A stretch of DNA of 64,000 nt from Ignavibacteria bacterium (GTDB lineage: Bacteria > Bacteroidota > Ignavibacteria > Kapaibacteriales > Kapaibacteriaceae): the NCBI GenBank assembly GCA_016873895.1, contig VGVV01000001.1:1-64000 (forward strand), in the 5' to 3' direction. Shown here one piece after another: positions 8,529-16,542 of this stretch. Made by a program: the position numbers and the translations under genes. The first letter of the stretch is position 1, and the number at the start of each line of letters is the position of its first letter. Below the pieces are notes generated by a model. It saw nothing but the letters and a program-made list of their open reading frames with translations, did no database searches and was not told the origin of the DNA.

Positions 8529-8820
8529 ATGGACGGAATCCTCCTTGATACCCATACCTGGATATGGGCTGTTGAACGAGCCTGACATGGCACGATTTGT
8601 AACACGTGCCAATGCTGAGTCGCAGTTTGAGCTTTTGGATGTTTCACTAAAGCACTTAGCTGTGCTGCAGGAATTAGCGTGGCATCATCGCGACCCGTTT
8701 GATCGGATGATTATTGCTCAGGCAAAAGAAATGGGTCTCACGGTTGTTACCAGAGACCCATCGTTTGAACTCTATGAAACTGAAACAACGTGGGATAAGG
8801 GGCAAGCAAGATCGAGATGA
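8529..8820 (+). pseudogene. VapC-type PIN toxin with internal deletion
   Basis: ATG 8529 begins MDGILLDTHTWIWAVERA, the PIN-domain start with the first catalytic Asp (LLDTHT), but TGA follows at 8583. The C-terminal half is readable in the next frame from about 8580: a strand FELLDVSLKHL, then HHRDPFDRMIIAQA with the conserved Asp residues, then VVTRDPSF. The middle of the domain, including the expected W-E-I-A-I-K segment, is missing. An out-of-frame deletion of roughly 45-55 codons explains this. The toxin is inactive while its antitoxin remains intact. Confidence 0.85.
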
Positions 8821-8822
8821 TC

Positions 8823-9965
8823 CTACATGCTGTGGTGAGAGCCCCCTATCCGATAGCTGATGCCAAGCGTTAGGAAATAGTCGGAGAACGCGGCATCACC
8901 AACAGTCTTTGTTCCACGAGAACCAGTGCGGAGGAGATCGATGTAACTCTGCGTGCGATTGCGGTACCCGGCAATTGGGGCGCTAAAAAACACGGAAAGG
9001 TCCGAGGTGCTGTAGCTGATGCCAGGTTCGATAGAAACCACGTAGCCTGGACGACGGAAGCCTTGACTCTCGCCGATAAAATCAAACGATGGAATACCTT
9101 CTGCGCGCACACCGAGGTATCCGCTCCATCCTTCGATAGGAGTGTAGAAGGCACCAATACGCAATCCAAACTGATCCGCGCTAGAAAACTCGGCTGAGTC
9201 GATTTTCGCAGTAGCCGCTGCGCCTCGAACGCGAACACCGTTGGTGTTCGTAATGTTTGCCATGTAGTTAAAACTCGTTGCCAGCATAACGCTGCTTGAT
9301 AACTGGTGTATTCCCTGCACATCGAACGTAACGCCAATGCCGCCATCTCCGAGCTGAATGGATTGGTCAACGACAGCAGTGATGGTCGAATCTGGCTTCT
9401 TGCCTTGGTTGTAGAATTGATCCGTTACGTTAAAATTTCCAGAACGGGTTTTTACACCAAACGCAACGGAGTAATTGTAATCAGTATGGGCTGGATCGAA
9501 GATCCAATATCCTAAGCTGAAACGGGCATCGCCGAGACCCTGCGACGATGTTTCGCCACGAAAGCCCTGGTACTTCAATGCCCCAGTTGAATCGAACGTG
9601 GTATTTCCACCATGCTCATACATGGATGTGCGCGTGTTGGTTGCGAACGGGAGTAATGCTGAAACAAAAAGCCGATCTGTTACACCATAACTGACACCGA
9701 GGTCAAGAAACGTAGAATGATTGATGACTTCTGTTCCCTGCTCCACACGATATTTCTGCTCAATATCACCCACGAAGTGCTTGTATGATGTAAAATTTCT
9801 CGCCCCCAGTGTGAAGTTGAACTGTCCTGGCTGAAGGTTCACCGTGGTACCTGCAACAGCGCCGCACATGCCCCCACCGCGCACAGCCACACAGCCTTGC
9901 GCATATGTTTGATGACTAGCCAGTGCGAGCATCGCGAGCGCAACTACGATGTAACGAATAGACAT
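8823..9965 (-). CDS. Secreted outer-membrane beta-barrel protein
   Basis: A 380-residue protein. ATG 9965 is chosen because it gives a clean Sec signal peptide (MSIRYIVVALAMLALASHQTYAQ, cleavage after AQ). Then come a short Cys-containing segment (QGCVAV...GGMCGAV) and alternating amphipathic strands with Gly/aromatic turns such as LGDARFSLGYWIF and VFFSAPIAGYRN, ending in a strand LTLGISYRI. This fits a 12-14-strand barrel similar to the 'transporter / MetA-pathway' outer-membrane proteins. Cargo is unknown. It is divergent from the HTH gene at 10069, with an 18-bp near-palindrome between the two starts. Confidence 0.65.
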   Translation of the reverse strand: MSIRYIVVALAMLALASHQTYAQGCVAVRGGGMCGAVAGTTVNLQPGQFNFTLGARNFTSYKHFVGDIEQKYRVEQGTEVINHSTFLDLGVSYGVTDRLFVSALLPFATNTRTSMYEHGGNTTFDSTGALKYQGFRGETSSQGLGDARFSLGYWIFDPAHTDYNYSVAFGVKTRSGNFNVTDQFYNQGKKPDSTITAVVDQSIQLGDGGIGVTFDVQGIHQLSSSVMLATSFNYMANITNTNGVRVRGAAATAKIDSAEFSSADQFGLRIGAFYTPIEGWSGYLGVRAEGIPSFDFIGESQGFRRPGYVVSIEPGISYSTSDLSVFFSAPIAGYRNRTQSYIDLLRTGSRGTKTVGDAAFSDYFLTLGISYRIGGSHHSM

Positions 9966-10040
9966 ATTGACCTCGAAGTGACTGTGGTGATCTGATTGAC
10001 GGTGCGAAAATGGCCCTACAGGTAAGGGGCCTACAATCGT

Positions 10041-10058
10041 AAGGAACATATATTCCTT
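10041..10058. promoter_or_regulatory. Near-palindromic operator candidate
   Basis: AAGGAA and TTCCTT flank CATATA, 10 bp before the ATG of the HTH gene and within the divergent intergenic region. It is a reasonable binding site for the adjacent HTH protein, but only position supports this. Confidence 0.35.
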
Positions 10059-10068
10059 AACTTTAGAC

Positions 10069-10554
10069 ATGGGTTCAACTGTTCAAACGAGTATCCTTCA
10101 ACGCCGGAGACAACGCGCAGTCAAGCTGTACGAACGCGGATGGAGGGTTGTTGATATCGCCAATGCTCTGCAGGTAAGCCCTGCAGCCGTTAGCCAATGG
10201 CTAAAGGCGTTTCGCGAGAGCGGCTATGAGGGCCTGGCTGCAAGGCCCAAGACAGGTAGCCCGTCAAGGCTATCAACGCGACACATGGCGATGATCTCTG
10301 CGTTTCTTTGTGACGCACCTGGCGATCATGGCATAATGGCAGAGCAATGGGATCGAAAACTGATGCAAGCAACAATTAAGCGAGTTTTTGGAGTAAGCTA
10401 TTCATTGCAACATGTCGGACGACTCATGAAGCGCGCGCAGTCTGATAAAAATGTACTTCCACCGATGGCAAGAGCCGAACTGCAGGAATTGTTGCGAAAG
10501 TCCGATATTGCCCGCATTCGCTCACGAATCAAAGATCAACATGGCAAACGCTGA
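10069..10554 (+). CDS. Solo transposase-type double helix-turn-helix DNA-binding protein
   Basis: 161 residues with two HTH units. Residues about 10-60 (RAVKLYERGWRVVDIANALQ, then SPAAVSQWLKAF) form the first HTH of IS630/Tc1-type transposases. After a basic linker (ARPKTGSPSRLS), residues about 95-125 (ATIKRVFGVSYSLQHVGRLM) form the second, winged HTH. No DDE catalytic domain follows; instead a short charged tail ends the protein. It is therefore either a fragment of a transposase or a domesticated DNA-binding regulator. It overlaps the next small gene by 14 bp and divides a promoter region with the barrel gene, which favours a regulatory role. No ribosome site is obvious at the ATG. Confidence 0.65.
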   Translation: MGSTVQTSILQRRRQRAVKLYERGWRVVDIANALQVSPAAVSQWLKAFRESGYEGLAARPKTGSPSRLSTRHMAMISAFLCDAPGDHGIMAEQWDRKLMQATIKRVFGVSYSLQHVGRLMKRAQSDKNVLPPMARAELQELLRKSDIARIRSRIKDQHGKR

Positions 10555-10834
10555 TGACGAATTGATCAGGCTCTCTGCGTCTATCTCAGAGCTGTCACGG
10601 CTTATTGCGGATTCACAGCGTTCTGCTGCAACGAATGAGCAACGGCTAGCCCAATCACAGGACATCCTATCTGAAAATCAGCGTTTCATCGCCGAGACAC
10701 AGTTGACGATCAACGAAGGATTTATCAATGTCATCGACAACCAGAGAGAGATCATCAAGAATCAGCATGCGATCATTGGCAACCAGAACACGATCATTTC
10801 ATTTCTGAAAATGCTTGTCAATGCCGAAGAGTGA
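10541..10834 (+). CDS. Small coiled-coil protein of unknown function
   Basis: 97 residues from ATG 10541 (MANADDEL). Nearly the whole chain is heptad-like: hydrophobic residues at regular spacing through ASISELSRLIADSQRS, QRFIAETQLTINEGF and INVIDNQREIIKNQHAII, with repeated Asn-Gln pairs (NQR, NQHA, NQNT). No signal peptide or membrane helix. It overlaps both neighbours, so it is probably co-transcribed and coupled to the HTH gene before it and the TauE-type exporter after it. It is likely to oligomerise; role unknown. Confidence 0.55.
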   Translation: MANADDELIRLSASISELSRLIADSQRSAATNEQRLAQSQDILSENQRFIAETQLTINEGFINVIDNQREIIKNQHAIIGNQNTIISFLKMLVNAEE

Positions 10835-11816
10835 TGTGTCCATGCTGTTCGGACTTCGTTATTACCTAGTGTTTGCTATTCTGGTAGTTGCCGGGCTTGT
10901 TGTCTACGTAACGTCTACAGACTCGCTTTACTGCGTTCTTGTTAACTGGCCTGCATCACTAACCATGATGTTCGGCTCGTTCATCGCCGGGGCCAGTGCT
11001 GAAGGGGGCGGAGCAATTGCGTTTCCGGTCTTCACATTGCTACTGCATGTCGAACCTGATGATGCACGCAACTTTTCCTTTGCCATACAGTGTGTGGGCA
11101 TGGTTTCTGCAAGCCTGCTCATCATCGGCAGGGGCATTCATATCGAGTGGCGCGGTATTGCCTATCCAGCTATTGGCGCCGTTATCGGACTTATTGCAGG
11201 CACGCATTTTATCGTCCCACTGCTCGAGCCCGTTACGACAAAGCTATTTTTTGTCTCCCTGTGGACGGCCTTTGGTATTGGGCTCTGGCGGGCCAATCGC
11301 AATGCGTCTCGGATTGTACGCTCGAATCTTGGAGCTCATCTTTCTCAATCGGATGTGATTCGATTGATTACCACGGGGCTTATCGGAGGCATGGTTACGG
11401 CCATCTTTGGCAATGGCGTTGATCTTGTAACGTTCTGCTTGCTCACATTGTGGTACGGTCTCGACGAAAAAGTAGCTACCCCGTCGTCTGTTGTGCTCAT
11501 GTCGATCATCACCGTCGTAGGATTTTTCTACCACAGCACCGTTCTCGGCGATGTCTCAAAGCAAACGTACCACGCCTGGATAGCAGCAGCGCCGGTAGTT
11601 CTCATCTTTGCCCCACTTGGCGCTTGGGTAATCTCGCACTGGAACCGTTTGTCGATTGCTCGCCTGCTCTACACAATCATCGTTGTGCAGCTCATAGGAG
11701 CACTCTTCGTCCTTGGAATAACGACATCACATGCCGCGCTTTGCGTTGGCGTAATCGTACTAGGGACACTTGCTATGAAGCTCATCGACCGGACTGACCG
11801 CGTTAGAGCTTCATAA
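10821..11816 (+). CDS. TauE/SafE-family membrane exporter
   Basis: A 331-residue polytopic protein with about eight hydrophobic helices. The family repeat is visible twice: FGSFIAGASAEGGGAIAFPVFTL near the N-terminus and the second half beginning ITTGLIGGMVTAIFGNGVDL. TauE/SafE proteins export sulfite, sulfoacetate or related organosulfur anions. Start is uncertain: ATG 10821 overlaps the preceding gene, while ATG 10842 (MLFGLRYY) lies just after its stop with GAAGAG upstream. The 3' end overlaps a convergent gene by 14 bp. No sulfur gene is adjacent, so the substrate is unknown. Confidence 0.75.
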   Translation: MPKSDVSMLFGLRYYLVFAILVVAGLVVYVTSTDSLYCVLVNWPASLTMMFGSFIAGASAEGGGAIAFPVFTLLLHVEPDDARNFSFAIQCVGMVSASLLIIGRGIHIEWRGIAYPAIGAVIGLIAGTHFIVPLLEPVTTKLFFVSLWTAFGIGLWRANRNASRIVRSNLGAHLSQSDVIRLITTGLIGGMVTAIFGNGVDLVTFCLLTLWYGLDEKVATPSSVVLMSIITVVGFFYHSTVLGDVSKQTYHAWIAAAPVVLIFAPLGAWVISHWNRLSIARLLYTIIVVQLIGALFVLGITTSHAALCVGVIVLGTLAMKLIDRTDRVRAS

Positions 11817-12882
11817 ACCATTGTACCATCGGAATGGGGAACGACGACCAATTCGAGTTGTCTTCGAGATTCAAAAAGTTGCCCTTGTACCCCGTGAATC
11901 CGAATTGTAACGAGCTCCGCGCGCTCATCTTCCATCGAATAGACGGCGAAATGATGATCGTGGGATACGTCTGAACGCCTGTTACGACGCTTCGCTGAAA
12001 TATGTGTTCGCCATCGACAATCTTGTAGTCCTCTTCCAGGAACGTCTGGTTCGTTGGCAGCTTTGCTGATCCAGCGTCTGAGATGTAGAATGCATCTAGT
12101 ACGAGGCTAATCGTGTTCGAGATCTCGGTGATGAATCCTACCGATAGCCATGCTCGAGCAGTGTTCAAACGCACATCCACGCTCGACGTAATAGTGTCTT
12201 TGACCAGCTCCCCGGTGCGGTAATCGACACGCTCAAACTCACCCTCGAAGCGGTTCGCACTCTGCATGAACGTGCTGTAGCCGAAGCCTGCACTGAATGA
12301 AACGTTGTTGCGCGAGTCACCCTTGGTAACAGAGATCGTGGGCATCATAATTGCATTGTTACGTGCAACGCTCCCACCCCATGCTGCAAAGCCCCCTACC
12401 GCAAGATGCAGGTCATCGCTGGAGCTAAATGTGTAGCTCGTTCTGCCGATGATCGGCGCTGCAATAACCGAGGCCATGATGCCAACCGAAAAGCGATCCG
12501 TTAGGTAGAGTTCAAAGTCTGTGCTCACAGGCGTAATCTGTAAATGACCCTGCTGTGCTTCGTGCGGCAGGGCGCCCTGCGTAAAGCCGTAATACGAGCC
12601 GAAAGGGGCTTGACCCATTTCCTCGTACTGCATTGCCTGCGGCGCTGCTGTGCTGGCCCCAATCCTGCGGATCTCATGCTTAGGCACATAGAGATGTCCG
12701 CCCGCGGTGAGAATCACAACTTCTTTAGCATCGTTGGAGATAATACGTCCAACGATAATCGTGCGGTCGTTCTTTTCGATCTCAACAACCTTCGTGGTGT
12801 CGTTGGATACTTCTTGCGCAAACAATGCCGATGCACTGCAAAGTGAAATCAACACTGCGATGATAACGTGTGTAGGTTTCAT
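11803..12882 (-). CDS. Secreted barrel-like protein with N-terminal Sm-like strand domain
   Basis: 359 residues with a signal peptide (residues 1-22, ending ALFAQ). Residues about 30-75 form a compact beta unit, VGRIISNDAKEVVILTAGGHLYVPKHEIRRI split between two strands pairs, of the kind found at the start of many Bacteroidota surface proteins. The rest is alternating strands resembling an outer-membrane barrel, ending IPMVQWFMKL. It is a tandem partner of the next gene upstream (12887-13768), which has the same layout and a similar C-terminus (FPTFGVFVKM). The two look like an old duplication. Function unknown. Confidence 0.6.
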   Translation of the reverse strand: MKPTHVIIAVLISLCSASALFAQEVSNDTTKVVEIEKNDRTIIVGRIISNDAKEVVILTAGGHLYVPKHEIRRIGASTAAPQAMQYEEMGQAPFGSYYGFTQGALPHEAQQGHLQITPVSTDFELYLTDRFSVGIMASVIAAPIIGRTSYTFSSSDDLHLAVGGFAAWGGSVARNNAIMMPTISVTKGDSRNNVSFSAGFGYSTFMQSANRFEGEFERVDYRTGELVKDTITSSVDVRLNTARAWLSVGFITEISNTISLVLDAFYISDAGSAKLPTNQTFLEEDYKIVDGEHIFQRSVVTGVQTYPTIIISPSIRWKMSARSSLQFGFTGYKGNFLNLEDNSNWSSFPIPMVQWFMKL

Positions 12883-12886
12883 GGCA

Positions 12887-13768
12887 TTACATCTTTACAA
12901 AGACGCCAAAGGTTGGGAAAGGGGCTGCCCCATACTCGTTGATGGATCCATCCTTGATGGAATAGAAGGGGTAGCCAAACTGGAACGCTGTTGTATTCGA
13001 CGCAAACCAGCGGATGCCGGGGGATGCGAACATGAGCGTTCCGCGTCGATCACTGATCTCAGGAAGAATCATCGAATCAAAGACAAATGCCAGCCTGCCC
13101 CATATCTGTGTGGTTCCCGCAACTGAGAGGAGCGATCGAGAATCAGATTCGCCGTCAACGGCAACAAGGCCATATCCGGCAGAAACCGTGATATTGTTCA
13201 GGCGCGATCCAAATGTTGCGGCTGCATACGGCACACCGAAGTAGAGTCCAAGGTCTAACCAGCCACTCGAGCCAGTAAGAAGACCAACAGCCCCGTGCAG
13301 ACTCTCGTTGATTGATGTGCTGTACTTGAGCGACCCAACGATGGGCGAGCCAATCCATGTTGTGAGTATGCCCGCCGTGAAATGATCCGTAATGGCAAAT
13401 TGGAAGTCTGGACCGTACACGTTGAACAGTATGTACGAACCATCTTCGGAATTCGAGAATCCGTTCGTCGTAAGGAAGTAGCGGGTCGAAAATCTGTCCT
13501 GTCGTTCCGCGCGCTCGATCACCTCGGTAAGCGATGTATACCCAGTGCGAATGCTCGCAACAAGGTACCTCGGAATCACGACAGATCCGATCTGCGTTGA
13601 ATCAAGCCGCAGCTCTCGGTCGTCCATAGCAACGAGTTTGCCAAGATACTCAGCGCCGTCCTGCTTGGCAACCTTTACATAGGATCCAATCTGGGGCACA
13701 TCGCCTTGCTGCGCATACGCCAATGCGCTGCCCAGCAACACGCTGATACATACGAGGAGAGTTTTCAT
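12887..13768 (-). CDS. Secreted barrel-like protein, paralogue of the downstream gene
   Basis: 293 residues from ATG 13768, chosen because it gives a signal peptide (MKTLLVCISVLLGSALAYAQ). Residues about 25-75 repeat the small beta domain (YLGKLVAMDDRELRLD, then SVVIPRYLVASI) seen in the downstream gene. The remainder alternates amphipathic strands, with TAGILTTWIGSPIVGS and VSAGYGLV as clear examples, and ends in an aromatic-rich strand. Only 4 bp separate it from the next gene, so they form one transcription unit. Its function is not known. Confidence 0.6.
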   Translation of the reverse strand: MKTLLVCISVLLGSALAYAQQGDVPQIGSYVKVAKQDGAEYLGKLVAMDDRELRLDSTQIGSVVIPRYLVASIRTGYTSLTEVIERAERQDRFSTRYFLTTNGFSNSEDGSYILFNVYGPDFQFAITDHFTAGILTTWIGSPIVGSLKYSTSINESLHGAVGLLTGSSGWLDLGLYFGVPYAAATFGSRLNNITVSAGYGLVAVDGESDSRSLLSVAGTTQIWGRLAFVFDSMILPEISDRRGTLMFASPGIRWFASNTTAFQFGYPFYSIKDGSINEYGAAPFPTFGVFVKM

Positions 13769-13861
13769 TGTTGTCCTGCATTGGCTGTATACAACGCGCA
13801 ACTTAAACAACAAGGGGCCCTCATGGGGCTCCTGTCTTATTTCATCATTGTCTACTGCTGA

Positions 13862-14974
13862 TTACCAGCACTTGTCCATTGGTACGTATTCCATACCAAA
13901 TGCTTCTGCAACTGCTTCGTAAACAACCTTGCCATCAACTACGTTGATGCCGAGTTCGAGCTCCTTGCTTGCCTTGCATGCGTCTTTCCATCCATGGTTG
14001 GCGAGCTGCACTGCGTATGGCAATGTTGCATTCGTAAGTGCAATCGTTGATGTGTACGGAACAGCGCCAGGCATATTCGCAACGCCGTAGTGAACAACAC
14101 CATCTACAACGTACGTAGGATCTGCGTGTGTCGTTGGCTTACATGTCTCAACGCAACCGCCTTGGTCAACAGAAACGTCAACGATAACAGAACCTTCGCG
14201 CATGGTCTTGAGCATGTCGCGCGTTACAAGGTGCGGAGCCTTCGCTCCAGCGATCAATACACCACCGATCACGAGATCAGCTGTCTTCACTGCTTCGCGG
14301 ATGTTCGACTGCGTAGACATTTGCGTGATTACATTCTTTGGCATCACATCGTCAAGGTAGCGCAAACGATACAGGTTGGTGTCGAACATCGTAACACGAG
14401 CACCAAGGCCGGCTGCAATCTTCGCTGCGTTTGTGCCAACAACGCCACCGCCAAGTACGATAACGTTTGCTGGAGGAGTTCCTGGAACACCACCGAGCAA
14501 AACCCCACGTCCACCCATTGGGTGTTCGAGGTACTTAGCCCCTTCTTGCGATGCCATACGGCCTGCTACCTCGGACATCGGAATCAGCAGTGGAAGCGAT
14601 CCATCGTCCTTTTGAACTGTCTCATAGGCTATGCACGTTGCACCGCTCTTGACCATTGCCTCTGTGAGCTCACGCGAAGCTGCAAAGTGGAAGTACGTAA
14701 AGAGTGTCTGCCCCTTGCGGATCAAGTTGTATTCAGTAGCGATTGGCTCCTTAACCTTCATGATCATATCAGCCTGAGCATAAACTTCGGCTGCTGTATC
14801 GATGATTTTCACACCAGCTGCGATGTAGTCATCATTGGTAAAGCCACTGCCAATGCCTGCATTTGTCTCAACGATCACTTCGTGACCATGACGACGAAGT
14901 GTGTCTGTACCGCCAGGTGTAAGAGCAACGCGCTTCTCACTCGGCTTGATCTCCTTAGGTACGCCAATCAACAT
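13862..14974 (-). CDS. ald: Alanine dehydrogenase
   Basis: 370 residues, the normal family length, from ATG 14974 (MLIGVPKEIK). Alanine dehydrogenase reversibly deaminates L-alanine to pyruvate and ammonia with NAD. Visible landmarks are the N-terminal GVPKEIKPSEKRVALTPGG, the substrate-binding Lys in MKVKEP, the active-site His in YFHFAAS, the signature PMSEVAGRMA, and the NAD-binding glycine motif VLGGGVVGTNAA. The C-terminal NMPGAVPYTSTIALTNATLP is strongly conserved. A longer upstream in-frame start exists but adds no family-like sequence. It is downstream of the Rieske/cytochrome b pair on the same strand, 71 bp away; a functional link is not obvious. Confidence 0.95.
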   Translation of the reverse strand: MLIGVPKEIKPSEKRVALTPGGTDTLRRHGHEVIVETNAGIGSGFTNDDYIAAGVKIIDTAAEVYAQADMIMKVKEPIATEYNLIRKGQTLFTYFHFAASRELTEAMVKSGATCIAYETVQKDDGSLPLLIPMSEVAGRMASQEGAKYLEHPMGGRGVLLGGVPGTPPANVIVLGGGVVGTNAAKIAAGLGARVTMFDTNLYRLRYLDDVMPKNVITQMSTQSNIREAVKTADLVIGGVLIAGAKAPHLVTRDMLKTMREGSVIVDVSVDQGGCVETCKPTTHADPTYVVDGVVHYGVANMPGAVPYTSTIALTNATLPYAVQLANHGWKDACKASKELELGINVVDGKVVYEAVAEAFGMEYVPMDKCW

Positions 14975-15045
14975 ACGTGTGTTCCTCGTAGTACGGATAG
15001 GTTGGTGAATTTCGATTTGAGGCCTGCAAAACTGCGAAACGTTCG

Positions 15046-16083
15046 TCAATTGCCGAACATATAGGCCAGAACAATTGCTCCTGAAACTAGAGCAACCAGT
15101 GTTTTTGCATACGACGGGCGCATGGCGCTGTGCCATAAAGGCATCGTTACAAGCTTTAGCAGCAATGCAATGGCAATAAACCCAGCCAATTCAGCACCCA
15201 ACCATATGGCCCAAGCATGGATCGGCATAATCGTCCACCAAGCGTAGACATGCTCGCCCCCTGCCACTCCCTTGATGGCATCTCGAATGGGATACTCGTG
15301 AACGGGATTCGCCACGGCTAACAGCACAGACGCAACGAATGCGATGCCACAATAACCCAGGGTCCTCACCCTGGGCTCGCGCGGTGCCTGGTTACCCAGG
15401 GTCTTGGCCATGGCGTAAGGCAACAAACATATCCCCCCGCCCATCACAAGCGCATGCATGATGTACGTGCGGGAGAGCGAAAGTTCAGCGTAGTGAAGCC
15501 CAAGCACTCTTGTGATGAAATCCCCAAGGGGCGCATCGCGAAGCTCATTGCTCACGATAGTCCGAGAGATCATCGAATACACGTCATCTGGGAGCACACG
15601 CCCCGTCCATGCCAATGCCAGGGCCAGCACCGAAACACCAATCGACATAAGCCATAGTCGTGGGTTACTCGCATATGCTCCAGCAAAGCCCAGAAGAGCG
15701 GCCCAGAAGAGACTGGTTAGCACAAGTGCCGTAGCAGCATGCTGATGCACGGCACGTATGAAGCTGCCCAATGGCGCATTCTCAAGTGCCACGTGTACAC
15801 TGGCTGAGGCCATACTCGGGACGAGCTCGCCCTGCCTCGCTGGCACCAACGCCGTGCGGCCAAGTACGTTAAGCGTATCGATAAACGTACCGATCGTATC
15901 AAGACGCAGCGACTGGGAGATGGTAAGGGGCTTGCCGTCAACAGTTCGAGCAGGCGCGTCCGAGGGCACGTAGTACATCGACATCAGGATGCCGGTGATT
16001 GCTTGGATGATGATGAAGCCCACAACAATCCAGCCAGTGCGGTTGGCAATGAGTTTGAGTCGCTGCTGTTGTGCTTGGCTCAT
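15046..16083 (-). CDS. Cytochrome b of a Rieske/cytochrome b complex
   Basis: 345 residues with about eight membrane helices. Heme-ligand histidines are visible in helix B (RAVHQHAATALV) and helix D (SRTYIMHALVMGG), and the helix between them ends with WTGRVLPDD, matching the family's WTGxxLPxD. The C-terminal part (ANPVHEYPIRDAIKG onward) aligns with the second cytochrome b domain, but the quinol-site PEWY motif is not present; the corresponding place reads YAWWTIMPIHAW. It would oxidise quinol in the inner membrane together with the Rieske protein encoded just upstream (ATGA overlap). No cytochrome c1 gene is nearby, as in green sulfur bacteria. Confidence 0.85.
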   Translation of the reverse strand: MSQAQQQRLKLIANRTGWIVVGFIIIQAITGILMSMYYVPSDAPARTVDGKPLTISQSLRLDTIGTFIDTLNVLGRTALVPARQGELVPSMASASVHVALENAPLGSFIRAVHQHAATALVLTSLFWAALLGFAGAYASNPRLWLMSIGVSVLALALAWTGRVLPDDVYSMISRTIVSNELRDAPLGDFITRVLGLHYAELSLSRTYIMHALVMGGGICLLPYAMAKTLGNQAPREPRVRTLGYCGIAFVASVLLAVANPVHEYPIRDAIKGVAGGEHVYAWWTIMPIHAWAIWLGAELAGFIAIALLLKLVTMPLWHSAMRPSYAKTLVALVSGAIVLAYMFGN

Positions 16084-16523
16084 GACATTGCACCGGCGAT
16101 GTGCACTATGAGGTCGCCATTGTCAAAATCACATGTGTAGCGAGTAAGTGGCACCGTTGGCGGACCCGCCACCGGTTTCCCGTTAATATCAAAAGCGCCG
16201 CCATGGCAGGCGCATGTGATGCGTCCGCCCTTAGCGTTGAATATAAGCGGACATCCCGCATGGGTACATGTGAGGTCAAAGGCAATCACATCTTCTGTCC
16301 TGCGGACAAGCAGCACAGGCTTGCCGTCGAGGTGGACGGTTGTGCTAGCCCCTTGCGAAAAGACCTGATCAAGCCTACCAACACGATAGGTTCTGCTCGA
16401 TGTGGGCCTATTGGGGCTTAGGAACGTATGAAGTCCAATAGCCGAGCCGGTAACGCCAAGCAACGTAACAATCGATCGTATCCACGACCGTCGGTCCATT
16501 CTCTGTAATTTTGTCGAATCCAT
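16080..16523 (-). CDS. Rieske iron-sulfur protein
   Basis: About 147 residues. It has an N-terminal RRSWIRS stretch followed by one hydrophobic helix (VTLLGVTGSAIGLHTFL), a Tat-like membrane anchor, and a C-terminal Rieske domain with CTHAGCP and CACHGGAFD, the two loops ligating the 2Fe-2S cluster (two Cys, two His). GPPTVPLTRY is the usual Pro loop. Start is ambiguous: ATG at 16523 (MDSTKLQ) is taken; 16499 (MDRRSW) would place the twin Arg at the very start, and 16544 would overlap the divergent gene. Its stop overlaps the cytochrome b start as ATGA, so the two subunits are coupled. Confidence 0.9.
   Translation of the reverse strand: MDSTKLQRMDRRSWIRSIVTLLGVTGSAIGLHTFLSPNRPTSSRTYRVGRLDQVFSQGASTTVHLDGKPVLLVRRTEDVIAFDLTCTHAGCPLIFNAKGGRITCACHGGAFDINGKPVAGPPTVPLTRYTCDFDNGDLIVHIAGAMS
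16506..16513 (+). promoter_or_regulatory. Possible -7 element TAATTTTG for the DegT operon
   Basis: TAATTTTG matches TAnnTTTG and ends 29 bp before ATG 16543. It lies inside the start of the divergent Rieske gene, because only about 20 bp separate the two start codons. Motif and position only. Confidence 0.3.
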
Positions 16524-16542
16524 TTCTGTCCGAAAGTTGATC

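Noticed and set aside
14090..15064. A 324-codon open frame antisense to alanine dehydrogenase
   Set aside because: Its composition is Cys/Arg/His-rich with no family pattern, and it lies opposite a strongly conserved enzyme gene; a shadow frame.
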